From positions 9,995,450 to 10,055,449 of the forward strand of contig NC_134026.1 in the NCBI RefSeq assembly GCF_964204645.1: DNA of 60,000 bases, read 5' to 3'. Below, piece after piece: positions 17,159-27,901 of the stretch. Under the pieces are notes generated by a model. The model saw only the letters and a program-made list of their open reading frames with translations. It made no database searches and was not told the DNA's origin. Numbering within the stretch: position 1 is the first letter of the stretch; every line of letters begins with the position of its first letter. The translations under genes were made by a program, and so were the position numbers. The DNA is from Tubulanus polymorphus. Taxonomy: Eukaryota; Nemertea; Palaeonemertea; Tubulaniformes; Tubulanidae.

Positions 17159-17196
17159 CACTTGAGTTTCCTAGGTATACCTAGGAAACTCAAGTG
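17159..17196. repeat. Perfect 38-bp palindrome
   Basis: CACTTGAGTTTCCTAGGTA is followed directly by its reverse complement, with no spacer. It sits about 20 bp before the decayed LINE reading frame, so it may mark an insertion junction. Confidence 0.9.
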
Positions 17197-17217
17197 ACAA
17201 ACATACTGTTGATGCTT

Positions 17218-18500
17218 TTGGGGTAAAGCTCCTAGATCTCTGTAAAAGCGCTAACTTCAGAATCGCCAACGGTCGTGTTCAAACTGACTCCATGGGTAAA
17301 TCTATTTGTTACAGCCACCATGGTGCACCAAGTACTATTGATTATTTAGTTGGAGCTGAAGATTATTTTGCAATGTTGATATGTTGTATATTAATCCACC
17401 ATCTGCGCACTCTCATCATTGTAAGCTATCTACTGTAATCTTTACTGGTTCCTTCCATATCCCCCTCACGGTTGTTGACAATCTCATCTCGTGTATATAT
17501 AACCACTCCCTCTGCTGCGGATATCCAGTCCGAAATTACCCATGCCATTGACTATATCTCTCATGTCAATGAGGTGGTCTCTTCGATTAATAACATCCTT
17601 GTCAAAACTGCCTAACGCACAGGCTTCGGAAAGAACCCCTTCTCTTGCGCCAAATCACGCCTGGTCAAGAAGCACTAAAGAACCATAAATGGTTTGATCG
17701 CGATTGTGTCTACCTAAAACGTGATAAAAACTTGGAAATCAGCTCGACAAAATGCCCTTTGACGTCAATCTACTCTCGGCCCACCAATGCAAACGCAAGG
17801 CAATTAAATGTCTAGATAACAAAAGAAGTCTCTTTAAACCAGAAGTTCTATCTCAAATGAACCCTCTCCACTCTAACGAATCCGAGAGAATACTAGTCCC
17901 TTTTCGATCAACTCCGGTCTCTCGACAAATAAAAGAATTTCAGTCCTATTAGCGAATCTGACCGGTTCGACCCCTTTAGCAAGCTTCTCAGCGACACCAC
18001 CAGAGCCAGTTTCTCCCAACATGCTGCCTCCTATATTCAATTTAATAAGGACTCTATCTCTAATGAACTGAACCTGAAAGATCCTTGACCACGCAATTTC
18101 AACTCAAGAAAAAGAAGTCAGCTGAACCGGACTCTTGACTCAATGAAATGATCAAAACTGCCAATAGCCCCATCTTACCCCTCCTTAACAAAATCTTCAA
18201 TGTTGTTTTATCCAATGACCACTTACCTGGGCTCTGGAGACGTACTCCAGGTAACTACCGGGTTATTGTTGCCGGTATGTTATCTTTCAAGATTATTCTG
18301 CGCTAATCTTCGTGCTAGACTACTCTCATTTTCTGATAAACAATCCCCGATTGCCAGATAGGTTTTTAAAACAAATGCGTTCATCCGACCACATCCTAAC
18401 CCTCAAAAGCCTTATCGAAAAATATCCTAACAAAGCCTCGAAATCATATATTTACTGCTGCTTTATAGACTTTAAGATAGCCTTTTGATTATGTTCCCGT
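17218..18500 (+). pseudogene. Decayed LINE ORF2 (endonuclease end and partial RT)
   Basis: Plus-strand frames interrupted by stops and shifts give the end of an endonuclease domain (LLDLCKSANFRIANGR, then STIDYLVG, 17221-17360). Next comes a linker resembling LINE ORF2 between endonuclease and RT (17750-18060), then RT fragments (LLNKIFNVVLSNDHLPGLW near 18180, SDHILTLKSLIEKY near 18390, then FIDFK near 18465). The catalytic YADD box is not seen. Order and spacing match the LINE at 27.9-31.5 kb, but the sequence is clearly divergent, so this is an older family or copy. Confidence 0.7.
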
Positions 18501-19259
18501 ATAATGATGTTTCCCAATCTTCACAGGGGCTATTTGCTCTCAATTTCTTTTCTGAATCCCATCTGTCCTTTGGTCAATGGATCGCCCGCTGCAATTCATA
18601 ACCCTACAAACCCAATTTCGACCCTCCACCACGTACCCTTCCAAGTCTGAAGCAACCAATTGGCTTGGGAGCGAGGCTGCCGAACGCCCTCAAACACACA
18701 CAAAATCGATGAAATATGAGAAACCATAAACCAATATATAGAACCATCGAAGAGTTAACACCATGGATGAAGCAAAAATATCGGTTCAACAGCCTCGCCC
18801 CAACGCCAGCGCAACAAAAGCCGGGACAGCAGGTCTTCGTGTGGCAAGGGACGAGCAAAGAGAATACACATAGGCTTACATAGAATATATATGGACCGGT
18901 TCCCAAGGATGCACACAATGAATGCGCCAAACCTACACCAAGGTAAGTCTTCCAGAATGTGATGTCAACCTAGGGTGGTTACCACCAACAATGACCAAAG
19001 CTTGCAGTGATCATTCAAAAGGATTACAAATGAATTCAAAACGTGAATGACCGTGATAAAACCACATTGAATGTCCGTAAGCAAAGTATAGGGTAGACGA
19101 TACACTGAAAAACTGAGATTTAGCTCTTGGATTAAAATCATGACCTTAATTAAAATCGCCTGACTAATACATACAAATGTATACACCGTAGTCGGTCCCA
19201 AATTCGTCACTTTGACCTCACTGGACCTCAGATTCCAACCGGGCGATCAACACCTTAAT
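18501..19259. other. No recognisable gene
   Basis: Open frames on the minus strand (18604-18930, 18965-19210) have hydrophobic runs but no domain and no convincing splice sites. Confidence 0.4.
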
Positions 19260-19379
19260 GATCCTTCTATAACGGGACTGATTCTTATCATCTCTCCTAG
19301 TTCTACAATAATTGTCTGACCATCTTAGCGGGTTCTTATATCTTAAAGTCCCATTTAACAGAATGACTTCCACATTTAG

Positions 19380-19745
19380 CCTACTCGGAATCTCATCATC
19401 TTCAAAGTCCCCCTATCGGACTCATCATCTTTATAGTCCGCTCTTCTACAAAAGCCGAACTCTTATCTTTAAATTACATCTTCTACAAAACCAGATTCTG
19501 ATTATATTTACAGTCCTTCTACAATATCAGGCTCTTATCATATTTATAGACTATCGGACTATTATCATTTTTATAGTCCTTCTTCTACAATACCGGACTC
19601 TTATCATCTTTATAGCTTCTTCTACAATACCGGACTCTAATCATCTTTATAGTCCTTCTTCTTCAATACCGGACTCTTATCACCTTTATAGTCCTTCTTC
19701 TACAATACCGGACTATAATCATCTTCGCAGTCCTTCTACAAACAC
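19380..19745 (+). repeat. Minisatellite, ~33-36-bp units
   Basis: Degenerate tandem units built on TTCTACAATACCGGACTCTT followed by ATCATCTTTATAGTCC. They are most regular between 19560 and 19745 and more diverged to the left. The open frame across the array is a by-product of the repeat. Confidence 0.8.
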
Positions 19746-20309
19746 CGGACTAGCCTAAACCAACGTGTCTCAACCACAGTTGAGATCCGAAAAATCCCAT
19801 ACGACCACACACGTCTGAACGCGACGAGATCCAAACGAAGACTGATCGCTACGCTGATCACACGTGACCAATGTGAATAGTAGTCTGTATGAGCGTGTTT
19901 TTGTGTGTGCAACTGTCTAATGTTTAGCACTCCTGCGCAAGACGGAGGCCTTGTGTAGTGAACGTTCGCTTGACTTCAATCTCAATCAACACAATCACCG
20001 GGTATTAAAATGAAACAATACCTATGGCGATATGTGAAATAATTATATTCTCACCAGCAATGAGCATTTAAAATTCGGCACCTAGTCCAATGAAACGTTC
20101 GCCATTTACGGCTTTCCCATAATTATTTTAGTAGCGCCGGAATTCCCCGTATATCCCAAAAACAGCCAATCACATTCGCTTGTAGAGACGACGATCATAA
20201 ATGCGAAAATTTTTGTGAGCTCTGTCACAATAAGTCCGAGGTTTCGGGATGAAACGACTCGTTTTTCCTCTTATTGCGGTATGAACACCAATTTTAGCCA
20301 GTTTTAGCT

Positions 20310-21253
20310 GGTTAATTTTTGGAACACGTTGAAAGTGAAATTCTTCCTCTTTACACCGATTGTAAACCCAAACTTTGGCGACGTTACGTTGATGATATTC
20401 TCCGTTTAGTTTCCCCTGATTTTGATTTAAACGGTTTCTTATTTTATTTGAACTCTTTATATCCAACTTTGAATTTCACTTTTGAGTGGAAAATAACCGC
20501 ATCCCGTTTATCGATGTACTCAATCATAATTTCAATACCAATTTGAAATTCTCCGTTTAAAGAAAACCGACGAATGCCGAAGTTTATCTTAATTTTTTCT
20601 CATTTACTCCTTACAACATTAAAATTGGGATAGCACAAGGATTATTCCTTCGAGCTCTTCGATCAAATGTTTTGAGATAATGAAATCAAACATATAAGAA
20701 CTGCTCCTAAGAAACTGGCTTACCAGAAAAGATTTTGAACAAAGCGTATTTTAAAGCCAGGACTTCTCACTATGGATGTAAAGATTTGACCACAAAATGC
20801 AGAGCTCATAGGAATATTGTAGTCCCGTATTTACCGACTTTGGAACGCTTCAAATCGACATTAAGCACCGTTGACTCTAGATTAGTCTTCTAATATCATA
20901 ATAAACTCATCAATGTTTTAACTAAAAACGAACCGATTAGTGAGCTCATTGAGTCTGGGGTCTATATGATACCATGTAAGGATTGTAACATGATGTACAT
21001 CGGTGAAACGGGTCGCAATCTTAGTCAACGTGTTCTGGAACATAGGGTAGACATCCGTGATCAAAAGCCTGAGAGTGGGATAGCAAACCATGTTTTTACA
21101 ACCAACCACCAATTTGACTTTCAAAATTCTAAACTCATTTATCCTTGTAAAGACATTCATAAGAGACACATAGTGGAATCAGCCCTTATTTGCAGACTTT
21201 TGAAATCCAACTTATCAGATAAGTTCTGTAGATACTGGTTTTTCTCCTCATAA
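20310..21253 (+). pseudogene. Penelope-like retroelement: RT and GIY-YIG endonuclease
   Basis: The RT fragment (20319-20546) reads KPKLWRRYVDDILRLV, with catalytic YVDD at 20385-20396, then FLFYLNSLYPTLNFTFEWK, the palm signature of Penelope RTs. After several stops and shifts the frame resumes as a GIY-YIG-like endonuclease (20966-21240) with CKDCNMMYIGETGR, arginines in LSQRVLEHR, and a CKD-KR tail. RT followed by GIY-YIG is diagnostic of Penelope-like elements. The N-terminal half of the RT is missing and the body carries stop codons, so this copy is 5'-truncated and dead. Confidence 0.85.
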
Positions 21254-21509
21254 TCAATTATTGTCCAGACATATCAACTTCTAGATTTTGGTTAATGCCA
21301 CTATGTGTCACACTGCTTTCCCCATCCACTTCTACTCCAATTAGTTACATAATTTGTACTCATCCTAACTTTTTATAGAATTTTGTGGTTTCTATGGTAC
21401 CCCTGGTTGTTTTCATATGTCACTTGTTCAGTTAACATTATTCTGACACATCGCTTTTGTTTATGTCCTGTGAGTTTGTATGTTACGTTACTTCTGTTTT
21501 CTGGTCATT

Positions 21510-21551
21510 CCACCTGATGATGGCTGTTAGTCAACAGCCGAAACGTTGTGG
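21510..21551 (+). ncRNA. Hammerhead-ribozyme-like motif at the Penelope 3' end
   Basis: Core CTGATGA (21514-21520) and GAAA (21540-21543) flank stem II (GGCTGTT 21522-21528 against AACAGCC 21533-21539, loop AGTC). CCAC (21510-21513) can pair with GTGG (21548-21551) as stem I. Between lies self-complementary ACGT, giving the minimal stem III known from Penelope elements, with predicted cleavage after 21547. A stray T at 21521 sits between the core and stem II and departs from the consensus. Its place ~260 bp after the endonuclease fits known Penelope terminal hammerheads. Confidence 0.6.
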
Positions 21552-21559
21552 TTGCATTC

Positions 21560-22170
21560 TAATAAATTATCTCATATGAAATTAGAATTGTGAGACTTCT
21601 TCAATTAATGTACAATATACACGGATTAGAGTGTTTCATTCGACGACTATTATGAACAGCAATGTATGTTATCATAAACATAAAAACGACAAATCATCAG
21701 GCGGTAAAACAATTTGTGAAAAACAAATTCGATGCAATGCGTGTAGCAAAATTGTAACCTGAACCACCAAAGTTTTATCTATCTTTGTTGGGAAATTGAC
21801 TTTGTCATTGTATCGAACATAATATGTCGAAGCTCGTCAATATCATAATTGTAAAACAATACATGTCGGCTAATAAGCGAAACAAGAGCAAAAATCGCGC
21901 AAAATTGTAATTAACAACAATCGCAGGGAAAAAACTGAGAAAAAAATCGTTTTTCATAAAAATGAATCATTTATGGCATCCAAATCCCACTTGTTGGGTG
22001 TGAAGTAAGCCAATACATACTACTATCTTATGGCTGATTTTGTAAAAATTCTATTTTTGTAAGTATTAATGAAGGAATAAATGTCCAGGGTAAACAAGCG
22101 GGTTGGCAAGTCACCAAGGGGAACTAGAATGGATTTTTTCAAAATAGCATGATTCGTAGATTAATCGGTT
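21560..22170. other. No recognisable gene
   Basis: AT-rich DNA; no domain-bearing frame and no clear repeat structure. Confidence 0.4.
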
Positions 22171-22172
22171 CA

Positions 22173-22437
22173 GGTAATGATCCCCGGCTAAAGATCCTCG
22201 CGTAAATATCCCCCAGAAAAAATTCCACACGGTTAAAATCCCCTGGAAAAAAACCCTTGGCAAAACTCTCCCTGGAGTAATCATATCCATGAGTTATCAT
22301 AAAATTTAAATGTATTCTTAAATATTGTTGTAAAAAGTACATGTGTATTATCAAGTTTTATACCCTATGCATTTGATAGAAAACCGGGGTGGATTTTTCC
22401 TAGGGGATATTTACTGGGGGATTATTATCTACATTCA
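22173..22437. repeat. Imperfect inverted-repeat element rich in ATCCCC words
   Basis: The left side reads GTAATGATCCCCGGC then GTAAATATCCCCCAG; the right side reads GGGGATATTTACTGGGGGAT then TATTATC. A similar run of AATCCC(C)TGGG and GTAAAAATCC words occurs near 48780-48860, so it is probably a small hairpin transposon. Confidence 0.5.
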
Positions 22438-22447
22438 GATTATTCAC

Positions 22448-25400
22448 CTGTTTTTGTGGTAAATGGAGAATATGCTATTACCGGTCTATCCGTCCTTAAG
22501 TCATAAACACAATTAGCAGACTGTCGTTCTTTATCTCCGACCACTAACCATAATTGATCATTTGGGCATTCAGCGTAGACTGCACTAACAAAAAATCTTC
22601 GACGGATGTCGTTGTTCATGACACTGAAAGGTATCGTAAATCGTTTAGTTGAAATTGCGATACGGTATGCGAACAAAAGCAACACCAATTACATACTTAC
22701 TGTCCGTATATTGAAAAGTGATTCGTGACAGAATCTCGACGTAAGTCAGTCCACGACGAAGACAGCAGACGGCTTTTTGAAAACCAGTTTACTGTATCGG
22801 ATCCAGTGCCATCAAATTCTAGATACGCAGCTTGTCGATTTTCGGCATAAAGGCTGAGTTTCACCTTGGATTCGATAAAGAAAAATCAGTCATCAGTCTT
22901 TTTTAAAAGCCTTTGATTCGATGCCAGTTAAAAAGTTCAGAATTAGAAGAAAAGACAAACCATAGACCACGCATTTCATAACACAGGTCTACGCTACGAG
23001 TCCTACAGTTTTTATTGGATCACTCCTAAAATTTCCAACGGACGTTCTATGGGTCTAATAATGTAGTAAATATACTTAAAACAAAATCAAAACATAGACT
23101 TGCCCACTAGTAGGGCACCCGGCAAAGTTTCATCTTTATCTATCAGATGTAGGACTAGTAGAATTCAAATCATTATTGCGATTGCAAAGTAAAATTTGAC
23201 GACGGACGGACGGCCTGGTGGACGACGAGAATCCATGAACAATCAGTTCCGCTGATCTTCAGTCAAATTTCGACATGCATATATATCGGCTTAATCTTGT
23301 GTACCCACTTAGAAATACATCAATAGTTTGAGCAATTTCTGAATATTGTACCTCACCTGTTTGATACCTAACGAACTCCACTGTTTTACAATTGGACTTT
23401 TCCAAATACAGCAACATTTTGTTTTGACGCCTCCTGCGGGTGGATGCTCTGCAGATGGTGTACCCATCCAGCTGTCATATATATTTCCAGGGGATGAACA
23501 TTTTTTGCCAGAACTAGCTATGAACAGAAGAACCCAGGCACCTGTAATGAAGATATATCATGTGTGCCAGAATATATATATACCGTACGCGAATGATGTG
23601 ATTAGAACGGTTCAAGATCCCTTTTTGCGAATGTACGTAGGACAAATATACCAATTTGTAAAGAATGAAAACATAGCTAATAGCCCAGCTATCATTGCAC
23701 AAATCGTCCAGCTAGTTTCACTAGACAATTATCTTGGTTTGCACTGTTTACAATCGACTAATTTTATCTATTACAATTTGCATACCAAAAAATCAATTCA
23801 TTACGATACTTAATGCTACCGGCACTGTTTCTAAAAGTTCGTTTTATGATGCTACACACTAAGAAGTAGATTATCAAAAATGTGCACAGAATATGACTTA
23901 TACGTGACGGTTTTCCAAACTGTCCGCACCGTTAATTTCTATTGTCTTTAGGGTGAGTAGAAATGAGAAAATTCCGAGTTAATCTAATCTGTTTTATTTC
24001 CAAATTTCCACGCAGTTGGTTTTGAAACTCAAATTCGCTTAATCCGGATCGGCATATCCGGATTTTGTTCCCATCCGGAAAATATTTACAGTCCATTTGT
24101 TCAATGATATACAAAAGAATGCCAATCCGAATTTCCTGTAAACAGGGCGAATTTGTTGGTCCCAAATGATCTTAATTAAGCGGATTCTACTGTAATCACA
24201 GGTTCTTACAACATATTTTAGAGAAGTTAGTTCCTCATGATGAGTGTGAGATTTACGTAATTAAAGCTGGGCGCACACGAGGCGATTTTTAGTCGCCTAT
24301 AGAAAGATTTTAAATCGTCGGCAATTTCTATAAAATCGCCGTCCGTCGTCAGTGACCGCACATTGAACTACTTTTATCACCAAATTGCAGGCATCCTCCT
24401 TTACCAGGGCTTGATTTGCGCTCACGCTAAAGCCCAACGCACACGGTACCGAAAAAACGTTTTTTCCTCGTGAAAAAAAAAACGTTTTCGATGTTTTTTG
24501 CTATGCCGTGGGCGGGGGAGGCAAAACACAAAACGCCGAACTGAAAAACGTTTTTCGCGAGCAAAAAACTTTTTTTTGCGAGCAAAAAACGTTTTTCACG
24601 AGCAAAAAACGTTTTTCGCGAAACAAGTACTGCTTGATTTGCGAAAAACGTTTTGTGTAGTCGAAAACGTTTTTCGTCCCGTGTGCGTTGAACGTTTTAT
24701 CATTTGCGGGCAAAACGTTTTACGAAAAACGTTTTGTGAAAACGTGTTTTCTGTTTCGGCGAAACAGATGTTTTGCCGTGTGCGTTGGGCTTAACAGAAA
24801 CCCTTCATATGGTCTATTACATCGGCCATTTCTTGGCCGGAGAGCGTCCACCAGTCTATATTTCAGTCCACCAATCAGATGCGAGGTAATTATGTAACAA
24901 ACCTAGCTGCCGGAAAAAATCAATGCATCTGTTTGGCTAGATATATAGACTGGTGGGCATTAAGTGTTAACCTATCCAACCAAGAAATCTTGGGCTTTGT
25001 AACCATTCTTATAAAGGAATGCGGCCTGGCTGTTTTTGATTGGATTCGAAGCGATGCGTCGCTTATAGCCGCACACTAGGCGATTTGCTGCCGAACCTCG
25101 GCGATCTTGTCGCCGAATATCTAGCATGCTATACTGAGCGATCTTGTCGCCGGCGACGATTTGTCGGGTTTGCCGAGGATCGGCAGCAAATCGCCTAGTG
25201 TACGGCTAGTAGCGCCGCAACGCTTTGAATCCAATCAAAAACAGCCAATCAGCGCCAGTATAGAGATCATGTGCATTCACAAAATGGCGATCCCCCACAG
25301 CCGAAAATGAACTGCGGCCATTTTGTTATCACGTGGCACCACTTCACGACCTGTGATTCATCCTCGATTGTCAGGGTTAGATTTCCACTCGTCTGGGCTC

Positions 25401-26289
25401 ACGTCAACAAGAACCCTGGCCGCACACCCTTCATAATAATGGTTTAAAAGCCCAATATTTCTTGGGCGGACAGGTTAACACTCATTGCCCTCCAGTCTAT
25501 ATATCTAACCAAACAGATGCATTGATTTTTCCCGGCAGGTTTGTTCTATATAATTACCACGCATCTGATTGGTGGACTGAAATATAGACTGATGGACGCT
25601 GTCCGGCCAAGAAATGGGCAATGTAATATACTATAGATAATGAGGGTTTGCGGCCAGGGTTTGTGTTAGCGTGAGGTTCAGTGGACGGGAATCAAGCCCC
25701 GGCAAGCGAGGATGCCTGCGATTCGGTGATAAAAATCGTCTAATGTGCGGTCGCTGACGACGGACGGCGATTTTCATAAAAATCGCCGACGATTTAAATC
25801 TTTCTACTGGCGACTAAAAATCGCCTAGTGTGCGCCCGGCTTAACACAACACAATTCAGCAACCATAGCTTTTGTTTGATTTGAATGTGTTCCGAATAAG
25901 CTCCTATAGAGATCGGAAATTTGTTACCACATGGTTGCATGGTTGCCACAAAATCCGTCCTTGTTCAGAATTTCTGTATTTAGATACTGTGTACTTACTA
26001 CTCAAAAAAGGTCTGTCGACGAAAGCAGAAATTCTCGGTATAGTCTGATCGTGAAGTATCAGCATATCTGAATAATTTCCATAGGGTATTCCACAAGAAT
26101 TACTTTCGAAATTATAAGTCATATAATTACACTTCGGGTACTGCACTGAACACAAATTTGCGCATTGTAAAAGCGAACGTCTGTCTTTACTTTCCGTTAC
26201 GATATTCAAACCGGGAGAACGTTTAAGTTTAAATTCAGAATATTGGTTAGACTCGATTTTGTCGAAAAGAAAATGCAATACACCAATAC
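22448..26289 (-). CDS. PAN/apple-domain secreted protein (partial gene model)
   Basis: Three minus-strand exons. Exon a, 25999-26289 (acceptor TTCGTTTCAG, donor GTAAGT), encodes a PAN/apple-like domain: KRSPGLNIV, CANLC, CNYMTYNFESNSCGI. Exon b, 22701-22864 (donor GTAAGT), reads AAYLEFDGTGSDTVNWFSKS, then SSSWTDLRRDSVTNHFSI. Exon c, 22448-22623, reads RRFFVSAVYAECPNDQLWLV, then CVYD and PVIAYSP. Exons b and c join in phase and match a module that often follows PAN domains in invertebrate secreted proteins. Exon a ends in phase 1 while exon b starts in phase 0, so at least one exon between them is missing. A hydrophobic leader after ATG 26320 could be a signal peptide. The 3' end was not found. 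Confidence 0.6.
23346..23813 (+). other. Unassigned open reading frame, 155 codons
   Basis: The first codon of the open stretch is TTG, and the first ATG is well inside. The product would be compact and not low in complexity, with a run of hydrophobic and aromatic residues in its second half (YVGQIYQFVKNENIANSPAI). No domain was recognised. It lies antisense in a large intron of the PAN gene. It may be an exon of an unrelated gene or a chance frame. Confidence 0.25.
24171..24192 (-). mobile_element. Pogo/Tigger-like terminal repeat (one end)
   Basis: On the minus strand, CAGTAGAATCCGCTTAATTA begins right after a TA dinucleotide, as in pogo-type elements. The opposite end was not found. Confidence 0.35.
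24431..24791. mobile_element. Inner MITE inserted in the left arm (TAA duplication)
   Basis: Termini AGCCCAACGCACACGG and CCGTGTGCGTTGGGCT, with TAA at 24428-24430 and 24792-24794. The 361-bp body is almost wholly AAAACGTTTT palindromes separated by GCGAGC or GTGTAGTCG. The matching site on the right arm lacks it, so it came later than the outer element. A related copy is at 36841-37147. Confidence 0.8.
25067..25207. mobile_element. Central palindromic unit of the nested set
   Basis: AGCCGCACACTAGGCGATTT at the left and AATCGCCTAGTGTACGGCT at the right bracket a 141-bp palindrome. A clean target duplication is not seen. It may be a third insertion or the natural hinge of the outer element. 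Confidence 0.6.
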
Positions 26290-26912
26290 CTGAAACGAAT
26301 AAATACTGTCCAACCTGCATCGTTAATAGCGAGTTACGGCTTATTGTGGCGAGTTGAAAATTCTTCACAACCTAGGTGTCATCCAACGCTTGGTTGATTG
26401 ATGGACGTATGAATTGACGTGGACGAGTGATCGCACACGATGTTTTCGATGCGAATATTACTGTTTCGACTACTCTCCGTCGCGCGTATTTTCATCAGCT
26501 ACACTCATGATTGTTCGTTCTAAACATCGACGCATAAATTAGTTTTACGTAAATATTCTTATATATATAAGATTCAAGATTGATTCAAGATTCAAGATGG
26601 CGGATAGCTGGTAGTACGATGTAGATCTCTCCTACAAAAGTTATTTTCTGTGGTTCCTACACCACCCATACTCTTCTGGACTATAACGGACCAAAAGTCT
26701 ACACAAAAGTGAGTGAGCTCAGATAACTTTTGCTGAGCTACGCCTTCAGAAAACAAGTAGTTTGAATATTTTGAACATTTCAAAATCTAGTAAAGCTGGT
26801 ACGTAGTATATTTGACAAAATTTGCTAACTAAACTTCTCGACCGTAACCGCGTGATCGTGAGAAAATCGTCACGCATGGAATACGTCAACAACAACATAA
26901 TCGATCGACATA

Positions 26913-27850
26913 ATGGCGAACAACATGAACGTAACTCCCGACAATAGAGCTACCGACCCAAGGCCAGGGGATAAACGACGCCTTCTCCACCGAAGTCCCG
27001 AATTATGCGACGGTGGGTCACTTGACTACCTAGACATTGAAACAGGAAGTATAATCACCCGCCATGTAATTAACGATCCGTGTAAGAGCTGTCAAAAACT
27101 CGAATCCAAAATTGACCAAATGTTCCAAACTCTCTTAGACAAGATGAGCGTTCTCCCGGACCTACACAGCAAAATAAACGATATATCCAGTTCGAAAGCC
27201 AATCTCTCGGAAAGGGTGTTAAAGGTTGAAAATAAAAATCACGGCGACAAAAAACTCTGTGATCAATATCCGTGTCGAAAACGATATAATCCGTCGAGAT
27301 ATGCGAGAAAATACAGACACACTTCAATCCAACTTAAAAGAAAATCAAAAACTAACTTCCCGCTTAAATTCTCTCGAGAATTACAATAGACGAGAAAATC
27401 TCATCATTTACGGTGTACCGGAATCAACAGACGAAAATCAACCTGAAAACTGCGACGAAGTCGTAAGAAAAATCATTAAAGACTACGAACATAGGGATTA
27501 CGAATCCCGACGAGATTTGCCTACAACGCGTCCACCGTCAATCTCGAAAAACCAGTAAAGCGAGAGGAATTATTGCTCGGTTTCAAAACTACCAGGACCG
27601 AGAAAAGGTACGAAGAAATGCCTACAAGCTGAAAGGCTCTGGAATCTCAATCGGTGAAGATTACTGTCCCGAAACGAGAGCAACAATAAAACAACTAATC
27701 CCAATCAAAAGAAAGGCTACAACATCTGGACGTAAAGCCTACATAAATTGGGAAGGGAAGCTTTACATCGACGGTAAACTGTACAAAGGAAACGGCAGCG
27801 AATTCACCTGCGAAAAACCTACACCCCAGGCCCCCACTGCGGAAAATTTG
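26913..27850 (+). pseudogene. LINE ORF1 (coiled coil plus L1-type RRM), frameshifted
   Basis: From ATG 26913 the protein runs through an acidic and basic N-terminus, CKSCQKLESKIDQMF, and a heptad-rich segment. A frame change near 27230 leads to a second coiled coil (TLQSNLKENQKLTSRLNSLE) and the RRM opening NRRENLIIYGVPES. After another frame change near 27500 come RFQNYQDREKVRRNAYKLKG and GISIGEDY, as in the RRM and C-terminal domain of L1-type ORF1p. This protein normally binds the element's RNA as a trimer. The shifts mean the copy cannot make an intact ORF1p. Confidence 0.75.
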
Positions 27851-27901
27851 CAAGAAAGAGTCCAAACCAACCCGACACCATGTTAGGATCCAAAAAGTGC
27901 G

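Larger units (their letters stand above)
24265..25841. mobile_element. Outer MITE of a nested set (TAA target duplication)
   Basis: Termini AGCTGGGCGCACACGAGGCG and CGCCTAGTGTGCGCCCGGCT are flanked by TAA (24262-24264 and 25842-25844). Long arms follow: the left arm (24265-24427 and 24795-25066) and right arm (25208-25841) mirror each other with the words GGCGATTTTTAGTCGCC, GACGACGGACGGCGATTT and TATATTTCAGTCCACCAATC. The TAA duplication suits PIF/Harbinger-type transposition, though no transposase is present. It lies in an intron of the PAN gene. Confidence 0.75.

Noticed and set aside
19380-19745. Regular ~35-bp repeats that could suggest a CRISPR-like array
   Set aside because: Units are contiguous and degenerate with no unique spacers, and the DNA is eukaryotic; it is a minisatellite. 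The same holds for 54625-54957.
24498-24897. Overlapping open frames on both strands rich in Lys, Phe and Val
   Set aside because: They are translations of the AAAACGTTTT palindromes and show the same periodicity as the repeat.
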